Below, piece after piece: positions 16,067 through 24,242 of a stretch of 32,905 nucleotides of DNA. Within the stretch, counting starts at the first letter, position 1, and each line of letters opens with the position of its first letter. The position numbers and the translations under genes were made by a program. Under the pieces are notes generated by a model, which had not been told where the DNA came from, did not search any database, and saw only the letters and a program-made list of their open reading frames with translations. This DNA comes from Streptomyces sp. A012304 (GTDB lineage: Bacteria > Actinomycetota > Actinomycetes > Streptomycetales > Streptomycetaceae): contig NZ_BQUN01000111.1 in assembly GCF_026008495.1 (NCBI RefSeq), positions 18,909 through 51,813 on the forward strand, written 5' to 3'.

Positions 16067-16918
16067 ATGACCACAACGGAAACCTTCAATCTTCTGGAGC
16101 CGTACAGGATCGCCGAAGAGACATTCGTCATCCCGTGGGCCCTGGAGGCTCCGCCGGTCGGCCACTTCCCCATGAACTCGATGGTGATCCGGGGAGCCGA
16201 ACCGGTGCTCGTCGACACCGGGGCGCCGGCGGTGCGATCCCAGTGGCTGGAGGCCGCATGGTCCGTGGTGGATCCACTGGACGTGCGATGGATCTTCCTC
16301 ACCCACGACGACCGTGACCACGCCGGCAACCTCTTGGCCGCCCTCGCCGAATGCCCGAACGCGACACTGCTGACGACCTGGTTCTCGATCGGACGCATGG
16401 CCGAGGAGTGGGAGACACCGATCAACCGGTGCCGTTTCATGATCGACGGCGACACGGTGGATGTCGGGGACCGCACTCTGGTGGCCAAACGGCCGCCGTT
16501 GTACGACAACCCGACGACCCGCGCCCTCTTCGACACGAAGACCGACGTCCTGTGGGCGGTGGACACCTTCGCGACGAACGTGCCCACCCCCCTGCCCGAC
16601 ATCGCCGGCCTGTCCGCGGAGGAATTCCGCGACGGGCAACTCTTCGGCGGGCGGCTGGTCTCGCCCTGGGTGGCGTTGCTGGACAGCCGGAAGTTCGGGG
16701 CGGTGGTGGACGACTTCCAGCGGCTCGACGCCGAGGTCGTCGCCGGCTGCCACTCGCCGGTGCTCCGCCGGCCACTGATCGCGGAGGCATACGATCTTCT
16801 CCGCCGGCTGCCTGAGATTCCGGCCTGGCCGGAGTTCACACAAGCCGACCTCGACCAGTGGATGGCGCTGGCCGAGACCTCGGTCCCGCCCGAACAGCCA
16901 CGGCCATCGGCCACCTGA
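16067..16918 (+). CDS. ODP-like metallo-beta-lactamase-fold protein, altered ligands
   Basis: Cytoplasmic MBL-fold protein (283 aa, no signal) related to the oxygen-binding di-iron (ODP) branch seen in flavodiiron proteins, but with no flavodoxin domain. The ligand series reads His80-x-Asp82-x-Asp84-His85 (THDDRDHAGN), then Asp147 in KRPPLYDNP, Asp166 in VLWAVDTFA and His229 in VAGCHSP. The spacing fits the flavodiiron pattern, but Asp147 replaces the usual third-site His and Asp82 the usual Glu. The start has GGGAGA 6 nt upstream. Its stop lies 9 bp from the stop of the convergent regulator. Iron binding and any O2/NO or redox-sensing role are inferred. Confidence 0.82.
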   Translation: MTTTETFNLLEPYRIAEETFVIPWALEAPPVGHFPMNSMVIRGAEPVLVDTGAPAVRSQWLEAAWSVVDPLDVRWIFLTHDDRDHAGNLLAALAECPNATLLTTWFSIGRMAEEWETPINRCRFMIDGDTVDVGDRTLVAKRPPLYDNPTTRALFDTKTDVLWAVDTFATNVPTPLPDIAGLSAEEFRDGQLFGGRLVSPWVALLDSRKFGAVVDDFQRLDAEVVAGCHSPVLRRPLIAEAYDLLRRLPEIPAWPEFTQADLDQWMALAETSVPPEQPRPSAT

Positions 16919-16927
16919 CGAACGCCT

Positions 16928-17584
16928 CTAAGTGCGTTCCGTGCCGGAGGTCCTCCGCAGCAGGCCCCTCTCCAACGCCACCACCACCGCCCGCGTCCGG
17001 TCGTTCACGTCCAGCTTGGCGAACAGGCGCAGCAGATGCGTCTTCACCGTGGCCTCGGCGATGACGAGGCGCCGGCCGATCTCCGCGTTCGTCAGACCGT
17101 CCGCCACCGCGTTCAGGACGTCCTGCTCGCGGGCCGTCAGCGGGACCTGCGCGGGTTGCCGCATCCGGGCGACCAGCCGCTCGGCGACCCGAGGCGCCAG
17201 CACCGTCTCACCGCGGGCCGCCGCGTGGATCGCGTCCGCCAGCTGCTCCCGAGTGGTGTCCTTGAGGAGGTAGCCGATGGCCCCCGCCTCCACCCCCCGC
17301 TCGATCTCCGCGTCCGTGTCGTACGTCGTGAGGATCAGCACCCGGGTACGGGGAAAGCGCGCCACGATCTCGGTCGTCGTGGCCACCCCGTCGAGCACCG
17401 GCATCCGCAGGTCGACCAGGGCGACATCGGGCGCGTACCGTTCGACGAGTTCCAGGGCCGCGCGGCCGTCGCCCGCCTCGCCGACGATCTCGATGCCGGT
17501 CTCGGAGGCCAGGAGCGCCACCACTCCGGCCCGCATGACGGTGTGGTCGTCGACCACGACGACGCGGATCACTCCTGCGGTCAC
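16928..17584 (-). CDS. NarL/LuxR-family response regulator
   Basis: 218-aa response regulator. The receiver (about 6-120) has Asp12-Asp13, phospho-acceptor Asp58 (VALVDLRMPVLDG) and Lys in GYLLKDT. The LuxR-type HTH (about 148-208) reads LTAREQDVLNAVADGLTNAEIGRRLVIAEATVKTHL. It starts with GTG at 17584, overlapping the kinase stop by 4 bp (GTGA), with GGAG 7 nt upstream inside the kinase gene. It is the last gene of the MMPL-kinase-regulator operon and probably controls it. Confidence 0.92.
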   Translation of the reverse strand: MTAGVIRVVVVDDHTVMRAGVVALLASETGIEIVGEAGDGRAALELVERYAPDVALVDLRMPVLDGVATTTEIVARFPRTRVLILTTYDTDAEIERGVEAGAIGYLLKDTTREQLADAIHAAARGETVLAPRVAERLVARMRQPAQVPLTAREQDVLNAVADGLTNAEIGRRLVIAEATVKTHLLRLFAKLDVNDRTRAVVVALERGLLRRTSGTERT

Positions 17585-18810
17585 GGCCGCGCTCCGTTCT
17601 CCGCGGGCCCGGTCTCCCGGGCAGCCGCGGAGGTCAAGGGGATCAGCGCCAGCACCCGCGTGCCGTCACCCGTCGAACTCGTCACCGTCAGCCTTCCGCC
17701 CAGCTCCGCCAGCCGCTTGCGCATCCCGTCCAGGCCGAAGCCCGTCGACTCCTCCACCACGAACCCGTTCCCGTCGTCGGTGATCTCCAGTTCCACACCG
17801 TCCGCCTGCCGGGCCAGCACCACGCCGACCGTGGACGCCCGCGCGTGCTTGCGCACGTTGGCCAGGGACTCCTGGGTGCAGCGCAGCAGCGCGATCCGGG
17901 TCCGCTGGTCGCACTCCAGGTCCTCCAGGTCGGCGTCCACGGTGAGCCCGGTGTCCTCGACGAAGCGGTCCAGGATCCGGCGCAGCGTGCGGGCCACCGA
18001 ACCGGCGGCGACCTGACCCGGCCGCTGCGCCGAGCCGACCAGCTCCCGGGCCTCGGCGAGGTTCTCCCGCGCGGTGGACTCGATCGACCGCAGCTGCTGG
18101 GCACTGCGCGCCGGGTCGGAGTCGAGCCCCGCCCGGGCCGCCTCCGCGAGCACGACGATCGAGGCGAAGCCCTGCGCGAGGGTGTCGTGGATCTCCCTCG
18201 CCATCCGCTCCCGCTCGTCCGCCGCGCCCTGACGCTGGTGAGCCTCGGACAGCTGTGCCTGCGTCCGCTCCAACTCGGCGATCAGCCGCGCCCGTTCCGT
18301 GCTCTGCTCGACCACCGAGTGTGCCCACAGCCCGATCAGCGCCCCCACGGCGACGACGATCAGGGTCGACACGAGCGTCTCGGTGAAGAACTCCACCGAC
18401 CAGCCGCCCTCCCGCAGGAGGCTGCCGGTCAGGGTGGCGACCGTGGCGAGCCCCAGGAACCCCATCGAGGCCCTCGGGGTCCGCCCGAACATCCAGTAGT
18501 GCGGCAGCGTCACCATGAACAGCGCCGCGTAGTTGCCGCGCAGCTGGGCGAGCCCGCCCAGCGCCACGACCAGCACCGTGAGGTACACGTGCGGCCGTAC
18601 CACCGGGTTGTCCGGGAAGCGGTCCAGGATCACGTAGCAGAGCACCACGGCGCCCAGCACCGCGAGCGCGGCGTACTTGCTCCCGCCGGGCCGGTCGAGG
18701 GCGGCCATTCCGACGGCCATCACCGCGAACAGCGGCCAGCACACCATGTTCCAGCGACGCAGCGACGTGGCCCAGAAGGCGTCGGCGGTGGGTCCGGCGA
18801 GAGCGGTCAT
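17581..18810 (-). CDS. Sensor histidine kinase (NarL/DesK type)
   Basis: 409-aa membrane kinase of the HisKA_3 class. Five or six hydrophobic segments fill residues about 15-150 with short loops. A coiled coil (ERARLIAELERTQAQLSEAHQ) leads to the dimerisation box RMAREIHDTLAQG, with His208 as the phospho-acceptor. The ATPase domain has ESLANVRKHA, EITDDGNGF and GFGLDGMRKRL. The ATG at 18810 is the first in the TM region; its ribosome site is weak, which fits translational coupling because the MMPL stop is only 5 bp upstream. It is paired with the regulator whose start overlaps its stop. Confidence 0.9.
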   Translation of the reverse strand: MTALAGPTADAFWATSLRRWNMVCWPLFAVMAVGMAALDRPGGSKYAALAVLGAVVLCYVILDRFPDNPVVRPHVYLTVLVVALGGLAQLRGNYAALFMVTLPHYWMFGRTPRASMGFLGLATVATLTGSLLREGGWSVEFFTETLVSTLIVVAVGALIGLWAHSVVEQSTERARLIAELERTQAQLSEAHQRQGAADERERMAREIHDTLAQGFASIVVLAEAARAGLDSDPARSAQQLRSIESTARENLAEARELVGSAQRPGQVAAGSVARTLRRILDRFVEDTGLTVDADLEDLECDQRTRIALLRCTQESLANVRKHARASTVGVVLARQADGVELEITDDGNGFVVEESTGFGLDGMRKRLAELGGRLTVTSSTGDGTRVLALIPLTSAAARETGPAENGARP

Positions 18811-18815
18811 GCCGA

Positions 18816-21017
18816 TCAACGTACGTCGACCGCCGAGCGTGCGGGGGCCGATTTCCCGGGGACGGCAGCCGCCTGCCGCGCGGGGCGCGAGGGCCACCAG
18901 GTGGCCTCGTTCAGCAGCAGCATCGCCGCCGGCAGCACCAGCACCCGGACGACGAACGCGTCGATCAGCACGGCCGCCGCCAGCACGAACCCGATCTGCT
19001 TCATCTCGATGATGTGCAGGAAGACGAAGCTGGCGAAGACGGTCGTCATCACGACCGCGGCGCTGGTCACCACGCTCGCCGAGGTGCGGATCCCGTCGAG
19101 CACCGCCTGCCGGGTGGGGACGCCGGCGGCGACCGCCTCCCTGATCCGGCTCACCACGAACACCTGGTAGTCCATCGACAGCCCGAAGAGGATGACGAAG
19201 AGGAACAGCGGCACCCGCGACCCGATGGACCCCGTGGAGTCGAAGTCCAGCAGCCCCTCGGCCCAGGTGCCCTGGAAGACCAGGACGAGCAGCCCGAGCG
19301 CCGCCGCGGCGGACAGCACGTTCAGCGCGACGCCGAGCAGGCCCAGCACCACCGAGCGGAAGGCGTACACGGTCATCGCGAACGTCACCAGCAGCAACGC
19401 GCCGAGGACCAGCGGGAGTTTGCCGTTCTGATGGGCCGGATAGTCGGCGTAGCGGGCGACGTCGCCGCTCACCCCGAACTCGGCGCCGTCGATCCGGGCC
19501 ACGGTGGCGGGCAGATGGTCGTCGCGCAGCCGGTCCAGGGAGTCGTACGCCTGCTCGGAGTTGCCGAGGTACGGCACCTTCACCTCCAGGACGCTGGTCC
19601 GGCGGTCGGCCGAGGTCCGGATCCGTGAGGTGTCGGTGAACAGCGGGTCGGCGGCGGTGCGCCGGGCCACCTCGCGCAGCGCCGAGGTGACCTCCGCGCT
19701 CTTGGAGACGTCGGCGCGTACGACGACCTGGTGGGTCACCCGCAGCTCGGGGAACGCCTCGTTGAGCCGGTCGTACACCCGCATCGCGGGGATGTCACGG
19801 GAGTGCGTGTCCCGGCTCATCTCGGTGGTCTTCAGCCCGGCCAGGGGGACGACGAGGGCGAGCAGGGCGAGGACCGAGACGCCCAGGGTGGCCAGCGGGT
19901 GCCGGGCGGCGGGCCGCAGCAGCGCCCCCCATATCCGGCCGCCGCCTCCCTCCGCGCGCACCCGGCGGGCGGGCTTGCCCCGCCGCTCCCGCCGCTGTGC
20001 CCTGCGGTCCGCCCGCTTCCCGAGCTGGACGAGGAGCGCGGGCAACGCCGTCAGGGAACTGGCCACCGCGACCAGGACGACCACGATGGTGCCGGTCGCG
20101 AGCGAGGAGAAGATCACGTCGGAGGCCAGATACAGCGTCGCGGTGGAGGCGACGACCGCGAGCCCGGAGACCACGACCGCCCGCCCCGAGGTCGCCGCCG
20201 CCAGCTCCACCAGCGCGGCCGGGTCGAGCCGGCCGCCCGAGCGGGCCCGCTCCTCCCGTTCGCGCTTGAGGTAGAACAGCGTGTAGTCCACCCCGACCGC
20301 GAGGCCGATCATCAGGATGACGTTCGTGCCGACCCCGGTGTCGGGGGAGAGGTGCGAGACGACCATGGAGAGCCCGATCGCCGCCGCGATCGACGACAGC
20401 GCCAGCAGCAGCGGCACACCGGCCATCGTCACCGACCCGAACACCACCAGCAGCGTGATCAGCGTGACCGGAAGGGTGATCGCCTCGGACAGTGCCAGGT
20501 CGTCGCCGCGCTGCTTGTCGACACCCTTGCTGACGGAGGGACTTCCGGTCTCCTGGAGCAGCAGGCCGGGATGGCTCTTCTGCACCGCCTCGGTCTGTTC
20601 CAGGAGCGCGTCGACCTTGTCCTTCGCGTCCCGTTCCTCACCCTTGATCGCCACTTCGACCATGAGGACCGTACGGTCGGCGGAGAACAGCGGGGCGGCC
20701 ACGCCCGCGACGTCGGGCAGCCGCTTCATCCGGGCGGTGAGGTCCGTCGCGGCGGCCCCGGCGGCGGCCGGGTCCAGAGCGCCCGACCTGGCGGAGATCA
20801 ACACCTGCTCGGTGGGTCTGCGCTCCAGATGTGCCTCGGCGGCCAGGGCCTCGGCGCGGCCGGCCTCACCGACCCGGTAGTCCGCCGTCTTCGCGCTGTT
20901 CGTACCGACCGCGCTGCCGGCACCCAGACACAGCGCCACGAACACCAGCCAGCCGACGATCGCCCGCCAGGGGTGCCGCGCGCTCCAGCGCGCCATGCGC
21001 ACAGAGAGTGTTTTCAT
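18816..21017 (-). CDS. MMPL/RND family transporter
   Basis: 733-aa exporter of the actinobacterial MMPL group, distinct in sequence from the one at 5873. It has the same architecture: TM1, an extracytoplasmic domain, and TM2-6 containing GLAVGVDYTLFYLKREREE; a basic cytoplasmic loop (KRADRRAQRRERRGKPARR) follows. A second half carries TM7-12 with GLSMDYQVFVVSRIREA. The start at 21017 (MKTLSVRMARW) lacks a strong ribosome site; upstream in-frame ATG 21044 is no better. It heads an operon with the kinase (5-bp gap) and the regulator. A perfect 24-bp palindrome lies 57 bp upstream of its start. Substrate unknown. Confidence 0.9.
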   Translation of the reverse strand: MKTLSVRMARWSARHPWRAIVGWLVFVALCLGAGSAVGTNSAKTADYRVGEAGRAEALAAEAHLERRPTEQVLISARSGALDPAAAGAAATDLTARMKRLPDVAGVAAPLFSADRTVLMVEVAIKGEERDAKDKVDALLEQTEAVQKSHPGLLLQETGSPSVSKGVDKQRGDDLALSEAITLPVTLITLLVVFGSVTMAGVPLLLALSSIAAAIGLSMVVSHLSPDTGVGTNVILMIGLAVGVDYTLFYLKREREERARSGGRLDPAALVELAAATSGRAVVVSGLAVVASTATLYLASDVIFSSLATGTIVVVLVAVASSLTALPALLVQLGKRADRRAQRRERRGKPARRVRAEGGGGRIWGALLRPAARHPLATLGVSVLALLALVVPLAGLKTTEMSRDTHSRDIPAMRVYDRLNEAFPELRVTHQVVVRADVSKSAEVTSALREVARRTAADPLFTDTSRIRTSADRRTSVLEVKVPYLGNSEQAYDSLDRLRDDHLPATVARIDGAEFGVSGDVARYADYPAHQNGKLPLVLGALLLVTFAMTVYAFRSVVLGLLGVALNVLSAAAALGLLVLVFQGTWAEGLLDFDSTGSIGSRVPLFLFVILFGLSMDYQVFVVSRIREAVAAGVPTRQAVLDGIRTSASVVTSAAVVMTTVFASFVFLHIIEMKQIGFVLAAAVLIDAFVVRVLVLPAAMLLLNEATWWPSRPARQAAAVPGKSAPARSAVDVR

Positions 21018-21073
21018 GCCCAAAAGCCTGTCCGGGCAGGGCATTTGGGGGACAGAGGTGCTCGGTTGAACCT

Positions 21074-21097
21074 GGTGTCCACCGATCGGTGGACACC
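21074..21097. promoter_or_regulatory. Perfect 24-bp palindrome upstream of second MMPL operon
   Basis: Half-site GGTGTCCACCGA is repeated exactly on the other strand, centred at 21085.5. It lies between the MMPL start (57 bp away) and the stop of the upstream MBL gene (11 bp away). It could be a TetR-type operator for the transporter or, as RNA, a 10-bp stem with a GATC loop that ends the MBL transcript. Confidence 0.55.
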
Positions 21098-21107
21098 GGG
21101 CCGGGGG

Positions 21108-22139
21108 TTAGCCGCCGGTCCAGCCGCGCACGGGGCGCATGGCGCCGTCGTACACGGTCCGGTAGTCCGGGACGACGACACGTGCCGCCGGAGCGGCCTT
21201 CCCGACCTGGGCGAGGAACCCGTCCAGGTCCATCGCCGGGTCGCGGACCGGCGAACCGGCCAGCGGCACCTCGAAGTTGTCCCAGTGGACGGGGACGACG
21301 ACACCGGGGGAGTCCAGCGCGCGCAGCAGACGGGGCACATAGCGGTGGGTGGCCGTACTGGACGGCACGGCGACCATCGCCAGGTCGGGCCGCAGGCCCC
21401 GTACCGCACGCTCGGAGAAGTCGCTGGCCCCCATGAGGAACGCCGAGGGCCCGCCGTCCCCGGCCGTCACCTGGAAGGCGAGGGTGTCGCCCTCCGGCAG
21501 GTCGGAGATGGTGCGCGGGGCGGTCGCGGGAGGGGCGTGCAGCGTGCCCGGGGCGAAGTAGGCGCACTTCTTGTTGCGGCTGTGCAGGCTCGGCACGGCC
21601 TCGACGACGATCCCGCCGAGGTCCAGCACCTCGCCGCCCTTCACCACGGAGATCTGTCCCGCGTCCACCCCGAGGGAGACCAGCAGGTGAAAGGTCGTCT
21701 CGGTGCCGACGACCCGGGCGCCGGTGGTTTTTGCGATGTGCGGCACGTCGGCGAGATGGTCCCAGTGGGAGTGGCTCACCAGTACGAGTTCGGGGCGCCC
21801 GATGTGCGCGTCCACGACCGACGGCCGGCTCCGCAGCGGGGTGCGGGGGTCGAAGGCGCCCTCGTACAGGCCGGTGCTGAAGCGGGTGAGGTACGGATCG
21901 AACAGTACGGTCCGGTCGCCGACGTCGATGCGCCAGCCGGCGGTGCCGAGCCAGCGCAACGACACCGCGTCGGCGGCGGGGCCACGCCGGCCCGGGGCAG
22001 CGGCGGAGGCGGTGGCGGCCGTGGCCGGGACCAGCGGGGCGGCGGCGCCGAGCGCGGCCCCGCGCAGCACCGTACGACGGTCGAGGCGGCGTCCGGAGGG
22101 CACGGGTCGTCCGTCCGGGGCATGTCTGTCCTGAGGCAT
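21108..22139 (-). CDS. Tat-exported UlaG-like MBL-fold hydrolase
   Basis: 343-aa secreted metallo-hydrolase. The N-terminus has a twin-arginine signal (DRRTVLRGAALG followed by an Ala-rich stretch to about residue 48). The MBL fold begins at LRWLGTAGWRI, as in UlaG-type (lactonase or NAPE-PLD-like) members. The metal motif is His123-x-His125-x-Asp127-His128 (VSHSHWDHLAD). Later candidates for the remaining ligands are His in VPSLHSRNKK, Asp in GASDFSE and His in VPVHWDNFE. It is oriented with the MMPL operon and ends just before the 24-bp palindrome. The start lacks an obvious ribosome site. Substrate unknown; a role in inactivating or maturing an exported compound would be speculation. Confidence 0.82.
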   Translation of the reverse strand: MPQDRHAPDGRPVPSGRRLDRRTVLRGAALGAAAPLVPATAATASAAAPGRRGPAADAVSLRWLGTAGWRIDVGDRTVLFDPYLTRFSTGLYEGAFDPRTPLRSRPSVVDAHIGRPELVLVSHSHWDHLADVPHIAKTTGARVVGTETTFHLLVSLGVDAGQISVVKGGEVLDLGGIVVEAVPSLHSRNKKCAYFAPGTLHAPPATAPRTISDLPEGDTLAFQVTAGDGGPSAFLMGASDFSERAVRGLRPDLAMVAVPSSTATHRYVPRLLRALDSPGVVVPVHWDNFEVPLAGSPVRDPAMDLDGFLAQVGKAAPAARVVVPDYRTVYDGAMRPVRGWTGG

Positions 22140-22222
22140 GCCGTCAGCAGATCAGCGCGCCGACCCGGCTGTCCAAGACCGGACTGCGGCACCCTCCATA
22201 GGGAAACGCATATACGACCCGG

Positions 22223-23149
22223 TCACCGGCCGTCTCCGTCGCCCTCGCCGGCGCGGAGGAAATCGGCCGCGATCCCGGCGGCCCTGCCGATCGCGGCGTC
22301 CACCGTGGCCCGGGAGGCGGTCAGGTCGTGGGTGCGGGCGAAGACGGCGATCGCGTAGCAGGCGCCGTCGGGGTAGCGGGCGACGCCCGCCTCCATGTGC
22401 AGCCCCGGCAGGGTTCCGGTCTTGGCGGCGACCGTGACGTCGTCCGGGAAACCCGACACCAGCCGGTGCCGGAATACCTGGCGGCCCATCAAGTCCCGCA
22501 CGAACGCGCAGGCCTGCGGCGGCCCGGCCGTATCGCTCCAGATCAGCCCGAGCAGCCGGGTGATCTCACGGGGTGTGCTCGCCGTGGTGTGGCGCGGATC
22601 CAGCACGGCGAGCCGTCTCTTGCGGTCGTCCGGCAGGGCCGGGTAGCGGACGGCGAACTCCCGCTCGTCGCGCGCCCCGACCTCCGCGAGCATGGACTCC
22701 AGCAGGTCCCGCGGCCCGCCCACGATCCGGGTCCGCTCCAGGCCGAGTTCCGCCGCGAGCAGCCGTACGGTGTCCAGGCCGACGCGGGCCAGCAGCAGGT
22801 CGGCCGCCGAGTTGTCGCTGACCGACATCGCGAAGTGGGCCAGGTCGCGCAGCGACAGCTCGACGTCGTCGAGACAGCCGGCGGTCCCCCAGCCACCGAG
22901 CCGGTCGGCCGCGGTGACCCGGACCCGCTCGCGCGGGTCGAGCTGACCGGCGACGACCTGCCGGGCGAACTCCAGCACCAGCAGCACCTTGAAGATCGAG
23001 GCGATCACGACCGGCTCGTCGGCGCCCACGGCGACCTCGCGGGCCCCCGGCCCCGCACCGGCCGTGGTGCGCGCGTGGACGGGCAGCGCGTGCAGCTGTC
23101 CCTCGGCGCCCGCCCCGGCGAACACCCGCCGGATCTGTTCGTCGATCAC
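22223..23149 (-). CDS. Class A beta-lactamase-like serine hydrolase
   Basis: 308-aa protein with all three serine penicillin-recognising motifs: Ser51-x-x-Lys54 (ASIFKVLL), Ser111-Asp112-Asn113 (SVSDNSA) and Lys243-Thr-Gly-Thr246 (AAKTGTLPG). The usual omega-loop Glu-x-x-Leu-Asn of class A beta-lactamases is not recognisable between residues 140 and 190. No signal peptide is seen, so it appears cytoplasmic, unlike secreted beta-lactamases. The GTG start at 23149 has a G-rich Shine-Dalgarno-like stretch upstream. It is divergent from a LysR gene with a 44-bp shared gap holding a LysR-type box. This arrangement resembles LysR-controlled beta-lactamase pairs. Substrate is uncertain; it could be an esterase or peptidase. 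Confidence 0.82.
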   Translation of the reverse strand: MIDEQIRRVFAGAGAEGQLHALPVHARTTAGAGPGAREVAVGADEPVVIASIFKVLLVLEFARQVVAGQLDPRERVRVTAADRLGGWGTAGCLDDVELSLRDLAHFAMSVSDNSAADLLLARVGLDTVRLLAAELGLERTRIVGGPRDLLESMLAEVGARDEREFAVRYPALPDDRKRRLAVLDPRHTTASTPREITRLLGLIWSDTAGPPQACAFVRDLMGRQVFRHRLVSGFPDDVTVAAKTGTLPGLHMEAGVARYPDGACYAIAVFARTHDLTASRATVDAAIGRAAGIAADFLRAGEGDGDGR

Positions 23150-23171
23150 CGTTCCGCCCCCCTCGCGGCGG

Positions 23172-23184
23172 TCGTCACGTACGA
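23172..23184. promoter_or_regulatory. LysR-type box (TCGT-N5-ACGA)
   Basis: TCGTCACGTACGA has dyad symmetry and the T-N11-A pattern of LysR-type regulator sites. It sits in the 44-bp gap between the divergent hydrolase and LysR genes, so one bound regulator could control both. Confidence 0.5.
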
Positions 23185-23193
23185 TCCCTGGTC

Positions 23194-24162
23194 GTGGATC
23201 TCCTACGCCACCTGCGTCTTTTCGTCACCGTAGCCGACGAGTTGCACTTCAGCCGGGCAGCCGAACGGCTGGGCATGGCCCAGCCACCGCTCAGCCAGGC
23301 GATCCGCAGACTGGAGAAGGAGCTGGGCGCGGAGCTGTTCGACCGCTCACAGCGCGGCGTCCGGTTGAGTGCCGCCGGGGCGGTGCTGCTGGAGGAGGCC
23401 CACGACCTCCTCGCCCGGGAGGAACGGCTGCGCACCCTGGCCCGCCGCGCCGGCGACGGTGGCCTCGGCGCCCTCCGCGCGGGCGTACCGCCCGACACCA
23501 CGGCCGCCGTGCTGTCCGCGCTGCTCTCCGCCTGCGCCGAGCACGCTCCGGGGCTCACCGTCGACCTCCAGGAGGTCACCACCGAGGAGCAGCTGCGGCT
23601 GCTGGCCTCCGGCGGCCTGGACGTCGGACTGGTGCACCACCCCGTCGACGCCACCGAACTGCGGCTCGGCCCCGCCGTCTCACTGGACCTCGGTGTCGTC
23701 CTGCCGCGCACCTCGGCGCCGGCCCGGCTGTCGGAGGTGACGCTCGGCGAGCTGTCCGGCCACGACCTGGTGCTCTTCCCCCGCGCGCACGCGCCCGGCT
23801 GGTACGACCGGATCCTTGAGGTGTGCCGCGCCGAGGGTTTCGTCCCCGGCCGCCTGCGTCACGCGTCCAACCCCGAGTTCCTGCTCGCGCTGGTGACGGC
23901 GGGTCACGGGGTGGCCTTCGACCAGGGGCCGGTGGCCCGCAAGGAGCCGCGCGTCGCCTGGCGGCCCCTGGCCGGCCGCCCCCTCACCCTGCGCGTCGGC
24001 GGCGCCTGGCCCGCCGGCCGAGGCGCCCACCCGGCCGCCCGCCGCTTCGCGGAACTCGCGGCCGAGGTCCTGGCCCGCGACCACACCGCGACATCGCGGC
24101 GCGCGGGCGACCCCGGCCCGACGGACGACCCGCCGCGCCCGTGGTCGGTGGTGTACGGCTAG
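23194..24162 (+). CDS. LysR-family transcriptional regulator
   Basis: 322-aa LTTR. The winged HTH (about 1-60) reads LRLFVTVADELHFSRAAERLGMAQPPLSQAIRRLEKELGAELFDRS, and a linker helix and a periplasmic-binding-like effector domain (about 90-290, opening with GALRAGVPPDT) follow. It starts with GTG at 23194 with no clear ribosome site; it may be nearly leaderless. It is divergent from the beta-lactamase-like gene, its likely target, with feedback on itself through the shared box. The inducer cannot be told. The tail past about 295 is low complexity. Confidence 0.92.
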   Translation: MDLLRHLRLFVTVADELHFSRAAERLGMAQPPLSQAIRRLEKELGAELFDRSQRGVRLSAAGAVLLEEAHDLLAREERLRTLARRAGDGGLGALRAGVPPDTTAAVLSALLSACAEHAPGLTVDLQEVTTEEQLRLLASGGLDVGLVHHPVDATELRLGPAVSLDLGVVLPRTSAPARLSEVTLGELSGHDLVLFPRAHAPGWYDRILEVCRAEGFVPGRLRHASNPEFLLALVTAGHGVAFDQGPVARKEPRVAWRPLAGRPLTLRVGGAWPAGRGAHPAARRFAELAAEVLARDHTATSRRAGDPGPTDDPPRPWSVVYG

Positions 24163-24242
24163 GCACTGGCGGGGAGGCCGAACGGAAGCAACCGCTCACT
24201 GCCACTTGATCGTCCTTACCCCGGGGAACCGCGACCGCACGG

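Noticed and set aside
16919..16927. Terminator between the convergent MBL and regulator genes
   Set aside because: Only 9 bp separate the stops and no hairpin is visible there; the transcripts probably overlap.
22223..24162. Naming the pair ampC/ampR or bla
   Set aside because: Gene arrangement is similar, but the hydrolase lacks a signal peptide and the omega-loop Glu, so no specific symbol is justified.
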